From assembly GCA_025362495.1 (NCBI GenBank), contig JANYGI010000144.1, positions 1 through 64,000 on the forward strand: a stretch of 64,000 nt of DNA, in the 5' to 3' direction. The notes beneath the pieces were generated by a model, which did no database searches, had not been told where the DNA came from, and saw only the letters and a program-made list of their open reading frames with translations. Positions 56,540 through 64,000 of the stretch are shown piece after piece. The position numbers and the translations under genes are program-made. How positions within the stretch are numbered: position 1 is the first letter of the stretch; each line of letters starts with the position of its first letter. The DNA comes from Byssovorax sp. (GTDB taxonomy: Bacteria > Myxococcota_A > Polyangia > Polyangiales > Polyangiaceae).

Positions 56540-58228
56540 TCAGAAGAAGAAGGTCGTGCGCGTCTGGACGAGGCCGCTGCGGACCGCGGCGCCATCCTGG
56601 TTCTGGAGGGCGGCGCCCGGGAAGAGGACGGCGGCCTCGAGGTCGAAGAAGAAGTGATCGAGATACCGCCACTGGACGCGGCCGTCGAGCTCGGTGCCAT
56701 AGTAGCTGGCCGGCTTTCCCCCGACGAAGTTGACGAGATCGTCCTGGATCGTGGTCCCGTCGCGGCGCTGGAGCGAGGCCACAGGGTCGATGACCCGCGC
56801 CGGCGCCCAGGCCATGAGCACGCCGCCCCGGAGCAGCACTGTCTTGTGGGGGTGAAGATCGAACTGCGGGAAGATGGCGAAGGCATTGGTGAAGGCGCCC
56901 CGGGTGGCGATGGACTCGGCCGGGAAGGTGGGCGCGCCGAGGCGGCGGAGCGTCTCCACGGCGGCGGCCGACGAGCGCGCCGACTGGAAGGCGATGGTGT
57001 GCTTGAAGAGCAGGAGGCCAACGTTGGTGTCCTCCGAGAAGTTGAACTGCGAGAGCGGCGTCCCCGCGGTGGGATCGGGATCGCCCGAAGCGTAGTCGGC
57101 CTCGAGGTAGAGCGAGGCGAAGCGCTCGTCCCAGCGCACCACGCCGCGGGCGCCGATCTGCCGCACCGTCTGGGGAACGGCAGGATCGCTGTTGATGAAC
57201 TGGTAGGCGATCGCGACCTCTTCCGTGGTGCCGAGGTTGGCGCCGACGTCGAGGCCGGCGGCAAGGTGGTTGTGGAGGAAGCGCGAGGTGAGGCGGCCGC
57301 CGACGCTGTTGATCCGGGTGTGGTACTGCGCGTCCCAGCGATAGGCATGGTAGGCCGAGAGCAGGAGATCGGTGCCGAAGGCGTAGCGCGGCGCGAGGAA
57401 GCGGACGGCGGTGTCCCACTGATTGACGGACTGGCCGAGGTTCTCGGGATTGTCGGTGACGAGGCGATCGTAGGCCAGGGCGAGGATCAGCCCCTCGCTG
57501 GCCGAGGTGTTGCGCTCGCCCTTGGGCTTGAAGGCCTCGAGTGGCTTGGTCGCGAACAGGATGCGATCGACGACGCTGCCGGTGCGCGCGACGCCGAAGC
57601 GGTTGGCGCGCCCGTCGCCGTCGGCGGCCTGGACGCCGGTGCCGATGTTGACGGGCTGGCGTCCGACGCGGAGGAGGCCAAAGGGCAGGGCGACCTCGCC
57701 ATAGGCCTTGCGGACCTTGAGCGGATCCTGCGGACAGACGGTGTAAGAATAGGAGTTGGCGTCGAGCGGATTGGGCCCCGTGAGGCCGACGCACGGGCGC
57801 GAGACGTTGGGGTTCTTGGTGGCGACGTTGGTCCCGGCGTTGGAAGAGGGGTTGCCGCCGAAGTCGCCGTTGTCGCCCCAGAGGACGCCGTCGAGCACGT
57901 CGGTCGAGAAGACGACCTTGACCTTGTCGCGGTAGTCGACGGCGGCGTCGAGCCGGAGGCGGTGCTCGAGCCAGCTCAGCTCGCGATCCTTCTCGCTGTT
58001 GAGGCTCACCGGGTTGACGTAGACGAACTGAGCGCGGTACTCGGCGCCGGCCCGGAAGCCAAAATCACCGAGCGTCCAGCGGGTGCCCTCGTTCGGCGGG
58101 TCGGGGTCCGACCAGGGCTCGAGGGCGTGGGCCGGGGCGGCCGAGAGCGAGAGCAGCGCGAGCGTGGCGAGGGCCGTGAGGCGAGCGCCGAGGCGCCGAG
58201 CGAGCGAGATCGAGATCGAGAGTTGCAC
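56540..58228 (-). CDS. outer-membrane beta-barrel protein
   Basis: 562 residues from GTG 58228 (an upstream ATG at 58339 would give 599). Signal QLSISISLARRLGARL then ALATLALLSLSAAPAHA. The mature part has repeating beta-strands with aromatic edges (YRAQFVYVNP, WLEHRLRLDAAVDYR, KVKVVFSTDVLDG, LYLEADYASG) and ends in TTFFF, a terminal aromatic typical of barrel proteins. No catalytic motif. Resembles long barrel or alginate-export type proteins by pattern only. First gene of an operon with the Ig-like lipoprotein and divergent from the macroglobulin gene. Confidence 0.75.
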   Translation of the reverse strand: MQLSISISLARRLGARLTALATLALLSLSAAPAHALEPWSDPDPPNEGTRWTLGDFGFRAGAEYRAQFVYVNPVSLNSEKDRELSWLEHRLRLDAAVDYRDKVKVVFSTDVLDGVLWGDNGDFGGNPSSNAGTNVATKNPNVSRPCVGLTGPNPLDANSYSYTVCPQDPLKVRKAYGEVALPFGLLRVGRQPVNIGTGVQAADGDGRANRFGVARTGSVVDRILFATKPLEAFKPKGERNTSASEGLILALAYDRLVTDNPENLGQSVNQWDTAVRFLAPRYAFGTDLLLSAYHAYRWDAQYHTRINSVGGRLTSRFLHNHLAAGLDVGANLGTTEEVAIAYQFINSDPAVPQTVRQIGARGVVRWDERFASLYLEADYASGDPDPTAGTPLSQFNFSEDTNVGLLLFKHTIAFQSARSSAAAVETLRRLGAPTFPAESIATRGAFTNAFAIFPQFDLHPHKTVLLRGGVLMAWAPARVIDPVASLQRRDGTTIQDDLVNFVGGKPASYYGTELDGRVQWRYLDHFFFDLEAAVLFPGAALQNQDGAAVRSGLVQTRTTFFF

Positions 58229-58360
58229 TCCGCGCGAGACTACAACGAGGCGTGAAGGCTCCGGTTTTTTTTCCAGGCTGGGGAATGCGTCGATCCGGGG
58301 TTGGCGTTCGGTCGCGCACATCGCGGTCGCCCTTTTCACTCGGTCCGCGGCGGAGATTTC

Positions 58361-61300
58361 ATGCCCTCCTCACGACTCCGAGCCCTCGCGCCCTCGATCG
58401 CGGTGATCCTCTTCGCCTCGGGCTCGATGGTGTGCAGCGGCGTGCAGCCCGGGGCGCAGACGCCCGCGGGCGGCCCCGGCGATTTCCTCGCGCGCTCTGC
58501 GAAGACCACGGAGGGGACGCTGTCGTTCCCGCCGCGCGACGAGGATCGCACAGCGCGGGGCGAGCTCGGTCGCGCCGGCGTGAGGGGATCGACGGTGGCG
58601 CTGTCGGTGCGATCGCCCGAGCTCGGCCCCGATCGCCGGTTCTCGTTCGCGGGGACGGCGGTGCGGATCACCTTCAATCAGCAGATGGAACGAGGCAAGG
58701 GCGTGGCCTCGGGGAAGAAGGGCGCGCTGACCTGGCCGATGCCCGGAGCGATCGCCATCACGCCCGACGTGCCCGGGGCGACGCAGTGGATCGACGATCG
58801 CACGCTGGAGCTCGCCGCGACGGCGCCGTTCGAGAAGGATCGCGTCTACGCGATCACCGTGCGCGACGTGGCCTCGCTCGGCGGGACGAAGCTCGACGCG
58901 CCGTGGACCGCGACGTTCACCGCCCAGCCGAGCTTCGTCGTCGCCGGCAAGGAGCTCGGGTATCTGCCGGTGGCGGGCGCGCCCCGGGTGATCGCGACGC
59001 ATCCGCTCGAGGGGAGCCGCGTCGGGCGCGGGAGCGAGATGTCGGTGCTCTTCGATCAGTCGATCGATCTCGGCGCGGCGGCGGCGCTGATCAAGCTCAC
59101 CGGGATCAAGGGCGTGACGATCCCGGCGAGCCTCGCGCACCCGATCGGGCCCACGTTTCAAGGGATCAAGGTCGATCCCCGCTTCGTGGTGCTGGTGCAC
59201 CCGGCGGCGCCGCTGCCGGCCGGGCAGGAAATCGAGCTCGTCGCCGCCGACCACGATAAAGCGCGGACGCCGCGGACGAGCGGCTTCACGGTCGTCGATC
59301 CGCTGGCGCTGCGGGACGTGACCTGTGGCTGGGGGGCCGGGGACGAGTGCTCGTTCGCGAAGGGCGTGCTCCACACGTCGGAGCACAGCGTTCACGTGCT
59401 CTTCAACAACCAGCTCGACATGTCGGCGAAGACGCTGGCGCAGCGGGTGCGGGTGACGCCGCCCGTGAAGAACCTCTCGGTGCGCGCCGAGGGCTGGGAC
59501 GAAGGGCGGATCGTGATCAGCGGCCAGCTCGTCTCGTCGACCACCTACGACGTGGCGATCGACGGGCTCGTGGATCGCTTCGGGCAGCGGCTCGGGACGC
59601 CGGTGCGGTTCACGATCGCCACGGCGCCCCAGAGCGCGGGCGTGTCGATGGCCGAGGGGTTGATCCTGCTCGACGAAGCCACGACCAAGCACTTCACGGT
59701 GACGACGCGGAACCTCGCGTCGGCCGAGCTCGAGGCGTGGCCGGTGAAGAGCGGCGACGCGGCGGCGTTCGAGCAGGCGCTCTCGCGGGTGCGATCGCGG
59801 AGCGTGCCGGAGGAGGCGGCGCTGTTCCGCATCCCGGTGACGATCACGCCGAACCGCGACCGATCGGTCGAGACCGCCGTGGATCTCTCCACGCAGCTCG
59901 CCGCGGGGACGAGCTACGTGGTTGCGTTGCGGCCCGGCGCTCCGGCGTTCGGAGCGTCGGCCATGAAGTTCCCGAGGGACAGCGAGGCGACGCGGCCGCC
60001 GGTGGCGCTGCTCGGGCCCGGCAGCTCGAAGGCGCTCGCCGTTCACGCGCGGGTCATCGCAGGATCGACGCTGGTGCACGTGGCGCGGCTCGGGAGCGGC
60101 GAGCCGGTGGCCGGCGCGACTGTCCGCTTCGACGGCGCCGCGGCGAAGCCCGCCGTGACGACCGACGCGCTCGGGGTGGCGGTGCTCGCCGACGACGCGA
60201 CGGCGACGATGCTCGTGGTCCACGCCAGCGACGCGGATCTGCTGCTGCCGACGGGATCGGAGGGGATCACCGCGAAGCAGCTCTTCCCCGGCCTCGCGTC
60301 GGGCGCGGAGGCGGGGGCGGCCGATGCGCGCGCCGTCGTGGTGACCGATCGCGGCATCTACCGGCCGGGATCCACGGCGTTCATCAAGGCGAGCCTGCGG
60401 CGGCTCGCCGGCGACAAGCTGGTGCCGATGGTCGGGGCGCAGGCGGTGATCCATGTCGTGGGGCCGACCGGCGAGGACGCGTTCCGCGAGACGGTGACGG
60501 CCAACGATCTCGGGAGCGCGGCGATCGCGTTCGCGGTGCCGGAGGGCGCCAAGCTCGGCCGCTACCAGGTGCGCGTCGAGGATCCGAGCGTGGCCGATCC
60601 GCCGATCGCCAAGGGGATGATCCAGATCGCCGAGTTCGAGGCGCCGCGCTTCGCCGTCGATGTCGACCTGCGCTCGGAGGCCGCGAAGCCCGGGGCGAAG
60701 GCGCGGGCCGCGGAGCTCGCGGCGACGGTGCGCGCGCGGTATCTCTTCGGCGCGCCGATGGATGGCGCGCAGGTGAGCTGGACGCTGAAGCGATCCGAGG
60801 CGCGCTTCCCGGCCGGGCCGCTGACCGAGGCGCTCACGTTCCGCGCCGGCCGCACCTGGTATGACGACGATGACGACGTTGACGATGGTGACGACGCGCC
60901 CGCGCACAAGGGGTGGAGCCGCGCCGGGACCGGCCAGCTCGCGAGCGATGGCACGCTGGTGGTGAAGCAGGCGCTCGACGTCGATCCCGCGCTCGGGCCG
61001 CAGGAGTTCACGCTCGAGGCCGACGTCGCCGACAGCTCGTTCCGGCACATCGCGGGGCGCGGCGCCGTGACGATGAACCCCGCGAAGCGCTACGCGGGGC
61101 TCACGATCGCGCGGGGGTGGGTAGGCCTCGGCGAGGCGATCCCGATCGAGCTCGGCGTGATCGACACCGAGGGGCAGGCCGTCGTCGGGGCGCGGGTGAC
61201 GGCTCGCGTCGAGCGGATGGAGTGGAAGTACGCCCAGCGGCGCGGCGCGGGCGGGGCGCTGCGGTGGGACTGGACGTCGCGGCGCGTGCCGGCGGGGAGC

Positions 61301-64000
61301 TGCGTCGCGACGAGCGCGCGGACGCCGGTGACGTGCTCGCTCACGGCGACGACGCCGGGCGACTACGAGATCAGCGCCGAGGTCGACGGGCGGCGCGGCG
61401 GGACGCGATCGTTCTGGGCCTGGCGCGACGGCGACTCCGAGACGACGCCGTCGCCGAACCGCGGCAAGACGCTGGAGATTTCCCCGGACAGGACGCGCTA
61501 CCGACCCGGCGACACCGCGAAGCTGATGGTGAAGAGCCCGTACGCGGCGGCGACGGCGATCCTCACGGTGGAGCAGGGCGGGCTGCTCTCGCACGCGACG
61601 CGGAGAATCCAGGGCGGAGCGGCGCTGTTCGAGGTGCCGCTCACGGCCGCGAGCGCGCCGCACGTGCACGCGACGGTGACGCTGCTGCCGCTCGGCGCGA
61701 AGGGCGAGGGCGTCGCGGACTACCGCATCGGCGCGGTGCGGATCCCGGTGGCCCTCGAGGGCGCGCGGCTCCAGGTCGCGCTGAAGAGCGACAAGGGTAC
61801 GTACGAGCCGGGCGACGAGGCCGCGATCACCGTCGACGTGAGCGATGACGGCAAGCCCGAGGGCCACGCGGAGATCGCGCTCGCGGTCGTCGACGAGGGG
61901 ATCCTCCGCCTCAGCAACTTCCACGCGATCGATCCGGTGCCGCTGCTGCACCCGGGGCGCGCGCTCTCGTTCAAGCTCCGCGACAGCCGGCGCGGGCTCG
62001 CCGAGATGTTCGAGCGCAGCCACACCGCGGGCGACGGCGAGGGCGGCAGCGGCCACGCCACCGTCGGCGAGACGCGGAAGAAATTCGTGGAAACCGCGCT
62101 GTGGCGGCCGGATTTACGCACCGACGCGGCCGGGCGCGCCACCGTGAAATTCAAGCTGCCCGACAACCTCACCCAGTTCCGGATCATGGCCGTGGTGCTC
62201 GACGACGAGGGCAAGGGCGCCGCGACCGAGTCGGGGTTCACCGTGCGCAAGCCGGTGATGCTGGTGCCGATCGTCCCGCGCTTCGCGGCGGTGGGCGATC
62301 GCTTCGAGGCCGCGGCGATGCTCCACAACAACACCGGCGAGGCGATCACCGCGAGGATCACCGTCGTCGCGAGCGGCGCGGCGACGCGGGCCGAGGCGCT
62401 GCCCGCGACGACGGTGACAGTGTCGGCCGGCGGGCAGAGCCGCGTGGCGTTCCCGATCCGGGCCGAGTCGCCCGGCGCGATCGCGCTGTCGTTCGCGGTG
62501 GCGAGCGACGTCGCGCCGGCGACGGCGCTCGATCGCGTCGAGGCCCGCGTGCCCGTCGAGGAGGCCGGCCTCGACGAGCGGCCACACCTCGAGGGCGCGT
62601 TCTCGCGATCGCAGGAAATCTCCCTGGAAATCCCCGCGGATGTGAGCGGCGGGCCGACGGCGGCGCTCACCGTGCAGGTCGGTCAGCACCTCTGGCCCGA
62701 GCTCGGGCAGCGGCTCGATTACCTGCTCGACTACCCTCACGGCTGCGTCGAGCAGACCACGTCGAGCACGCTGCCGCTGATCGCCGCGCGCTCGATCTTG
62801 CCGCGCATCGGCTTCACGCGGCTGAGCGACGCCGAGCTCAAGCTGCGGATCGCGGCGGGGCTCGAGCGCTACGCGACGATGCGGACCGAGAGCGGCGGCC
62901 TCGCCTACTGGCCCGGCGGCAGCGAGCCCAACGTCTACGGCACGGCCTACGCGATCCGCGCCGTCGTGCTGGCGCGCGCGGCGGGCGTCGCGGCGCCGGC
63001 GGGGCTCCTCGAGGGGATGAAGGCGTACCTCGCCGAGCGGCTCCTCGACAGCAACGTCGAGCCCGAGGTGCAGGCCGCGATCGCGCAGAGCCTGAGCGAT
63101 CTCGGCGAGCTGCCCGCGAGCGCGTCCGATGCGCTCCAGGATCGCGCGGACAAGCAGAGCGTGTTCGGCAAGGCCAGCCTGGCGATGGCGCTGCACGGGC
63201 TCGCGGGGCAAGACGATCGCGTCGCGGCGCTGCTCGACGCCGTCGAGGCGAGCTTTGACGCCACCGGCGAGCTGCTGGTGAAGCCGGGCAACCACGATTT
63301 TTACTACTACGGCTCGCCCACGCGCTCGAAGGCCCAGGCGGCGATCGCCCTCAGCCGGCTCCGGCCGTCGGCGAAGGTGCTGCCGCTGCTGCTGCGCGAG
63401 CTCGCCGAGGGCACCGAGACGTACACGACGCAGGCCACCGCGTACTCGCTGCTGGCGCTCGCGGCGCACCTCGAAGGCTCGACGGCGGACGGCGCGCCAT
63501 TTCGCGTCACCCTCGACGGACACGATATCGTGGCCAGCAAGGATCTCGGCTTCGGCAGCAAAGAGTTCCAGATCCCGCTGGCGACGCTGCGCGGGAAGAA
63601 GGCCACGCTGGTGCTCGCGAGCGGCGACGACCGGGCCATCGGCTTCATCGCCTCGGCGCGCTGGCGACGGCCGCTCTCGGCGCACGGCAACGCGGTCGCG
63701 ACGCACACGCCGCGCAGCCCCGAGGTGTTCCGGGTGTTCACGACGCCGAAGGGCGGCGCGGTGGATCTGGCGAAGGTGCACGCCGGCGACGTGCTCCGCG
63801 TGGCGATCCTGGCGCGGCTCCCGGTCGACGCGATCGATCGCGAGCGGCTCGGTTACCTGGCGCTGACCGATCGCTTGCCCGCGGGATTCGAGCCGATCCA
63901 GCCCGATCTGGCGACGGTCGCGAGCGTGCCGGATCTCGGCGCCGAGCACCCGTTCGCCCCGGAGCTCCGCTGGGGCAACAGCGCGAGCCACGTCGAGCTC
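58361..64000 (+). CDS. alpha-2-macroglobulin family protein, 5' part
   Basis: The ATG at 58361 opens a frame that runs past the window, 1880 codons here. N-terminal signal or lipoprotein-like segment (LAPSIAVILFASGSMVC). Long series of beta-sandwich domains follows. Domain signatures: YRPGDTAKLMVKSPY, YEPGDEAAITVDV, WRPDLRTDAAGRATVKFKLP, and DNLTQFRIMAVV. A thioester loop HGCVEQTTSS has Cys1462 and Gln. This is the bacterial type with an intact CxEQ thioester, expected to trap proteases in the periplasm or at the surface. Divergent from the barrel-lipoprotein operon. The large opposite-strand open frames here are shadows. Confidence 0.95.
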   Translation, partial: MPSSRLRALAPSIAVILFASGSMVCSGVQPGAQTPAGGPGDFLARSAKTTEGTLSFPPRDEDRTARGELGRAGVRGSTVALSVRSPELGPDRRFSFAGTAVRITFNQQMERGKGVASGKKGALTWPMPGAIAITPDVPGATQWIDDRTLELAATAPFEKDRVYAITVRDVASLGGTKLDAPWTATFTAQPSFVVAGKELGYLPVAGAPRVIATHPLEGSRVGRGSEMSVLFDQSIDLGAAAALIKLTGIKGVTIPASLAHPIGPTFQGIKVDPRFVVLVHPAAPLPAGQEIELVAADHDKARTPRTSGFTVVDPLALRDVTCGWGAGDECSFAKGVLHTSEHSVHVLFNNQLDMSAKTLAQRVRVTPPVKNLSVRAEGWDEGRIVISGQLVSSTTYDVAIDGLVDRFGQRLGTPVRFTIATAPQSAGVSMAEGLILLDEATTKHFTVTTRNLASAELEAWPVKSGDAAAFEQALSRVRSRSVPEEAALFRIPVTITPNRDRSVETAVDLSTQLAAGTSYVVALRPGAPAFGASAMKFPRDSEATRPPVALLGPGSSKALAVHARVIAGSTLVHVARLGSGEPVAGATVRFDGAAAKPAVTTDALGVAVLADDATATMLVVHASDADLLLPTGSEGITAKQLFPGLASGAEAGAADARAVVVTDRGIYRPGSTAFIKASLRRLAGDKLVPMVGAQAVIHVVGPTGEDAFRETVTANDLGSAAIAFAVPEGAKLGRYQVRVEDPSVADPPIAKGMIQIAEFEAPRFAVDVDLRSEAAKPGAKARAAELAATVRARYLFGAPMDGAQVSWTLKRSEARFPAGPLTEALTFRAGRTWYDDDDDVDDGDDAPAHKGWSRAGTGQLASDGTLVVKQALDVDPALGPQEFTLEADVADSSFRHIAGRGAVTMNPAKRYAGLTIARGWVGLGEAIPIELGVIDTEGQAVVGARVTARVERMEWKYAQRRGAGGALRWDWTSRRVPAGSCVATSARTPVTCSLTATTPGDYEISAEVDGRRGGTRSFWAWRDGDSETTPSPNRGKTLEISPDRTRYRPGDTAKLMVKSPYAAATAILTVEQGGLLSHATRRIQGGAALFEVPLTAASAPHVHATVTLLPLGAKGEGVADYRIGAVRIPVALEGARLQVALKSDKGTYEPGDEAAITVDVSDDGKPEGHAEIALAVVDEGILRLSNFHAIDPVPLLHPGRALSFKLRDSRRGLAEMFERSHTAGDGEGGSGHATVGETRKKFVETALWRPDLRTDAAGRATVKFKLPDNLTQFRIMAVVLDDEGKGAATESGFTVRKPVMLVPIVPRFAAVGDRFEAAAMLHNNTGEAITARITVVASGAATRAEALPATTVTVSAGGQSRVAFPIRAESPGAIALSFAVASDVAPATALDRVEARVPVEEAGLDERPHLEGAFSRSQEISLEIPADVSGGPTAALTVQVGQHLWPELGQRLDYLLDYPHGCVEQTTSSTLPLIAARSILPRIGFTRLSDAELKLRIAAGLERYATMRTESGGLAYWPGGSEPNVYGTAYAIRAVVLARAAGVAAPAGLLEGMKAYLAERLLDSNVEPEVQAAIAQSLSDLGELPASASDALQDRADKQSVFGKASLAMALHGLAGQDDRVAALLDAVEASFDATGELLVKPGNHDFYYYGSPTRSKAQAAIALSRLRPSAKVLPLLLRELAEGTETYTTQATAYSLLALAAHLEGSTADGAPFRVTLDGHDIVASKDLGFGSKEFQIPLATLRGKKATLVLASGDDRAIGFIASARWRRPLSAHGNAVATHTPRSPEVFRVFTTPKGGAVDLAKVHAGDVLRVAILARLPVDAIDRERLGYLALTDRLPAGFEPIQPDLATVASVPDLGAEHPFAPELRWGNSASHVEL

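Noticed and set aside
58370-62056. 1228-codon opposite-strand open frame over the macroglobulin gene
   Set aside because: It is the antisense shadow of a high-GC gene with strong codon bias; its product is Arg/His-rich and low complexity, and the plus frame encodes a clear alpha-2-macroglobulin.

Overview
The window is chromosomal DNA of a high-GC (roughly 70%), GC3-rich Gram-negative bacterium. It looks like a member of Myxococcota, most likely order Polyangiales. The signs are many lipoproteins with Gly/Ser/Ala/Thr-rich linkers after the lipobox, CGDG...GE.CDDGN cysteine-rich repeats, a FG-GAP lipoprotein, a Ser/Thr kinase with an Ala-rich tail, a DUF6748-type protein and several outer-membrane barrels. 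No rRNA, tRNA, CRISPR array, prophage or complete insertion sequence is visible. The genus assignment is inference from gene content.

Layout. 0-8 kb: 3' end of a class III alcohol dehydrogenase (formaldehyde detoxification), a Cys-rich lipoprotein, a small zinc-ribbon membrane protein, a Sir2 deacylase, an SDR-like protein, a FG-GAP lipoprotein, a 4-hydroxybutyryl-CoA dehydratase-like flavoprotein and a two-domain FKBP lipoprotein. 8-13 kb: TonB-like protein, a MEDS sensor overlapping a histidine kinase, a DUF952-DJ-1 fusion, a patatin, and a VapBC-type toxin-antitoxin pair with a palindrome touching the antitoxin start codon. 13-24 kb: lytic transglycosylase, a hypothetical, a palindromic repeat next to a gene that has lost its 5' end, CDDGN-repeat lipoprotein, dienoyl-CoA isomerase-like crotonase, epimerase, two lipoproteins, an APC permease and a DUF6748 protein. 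24-30 kb: hybrid MEDS-kinase-receiver, SDR, CxGxC lipoprotein, NTF2-fold protein. 30-42 kb: DUF362, transglutaminase-TPR lipoprotein, crotonase, DUF2079 membrane protein, MoxR ATPase, ZU5 lipoprotein, pseudouridine synthase with an Arg-rich repeat tail, cupin, and two tandem paralogous DxDG-repeat lipoproteins. 42-51 kb: RHH regulator with promoter and structured leader, lepA, a second copy of the palindromic repeat, and an envelope cluster (MCE protein, Mla-type ATPase, PAP2 phosphatase, outer-membrane barrel, lipoprotein). 51-64 kb: acyl-CoA dehydrogenase, Ser/Thr kinase, zinc metallopeptidase, an outer-membrane protein plus Ig-like lipoprotein operon, and the start of a large alpha-2-macroglobulin that runs off the window.

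Most of the region is ordinary myxobacterial housekeeping and envelope biology, with two-component and kinase signalling mixed in. The parts most worth a second look are: a dispersed palindromic repeat whose two copies share 36 of 38 bases; the decayed gene beside one copy; the mlaF-PAP2-barrel-lipoprotein cluster divergent from an MCE gene; the pair of MEDS signalling systems (split and fused); and the 4-hydroxybutyryl-CoA dehydratase homologue with altered spacing of its expected cluster ligands. No clearly new defence or biosynthetic system was identified.
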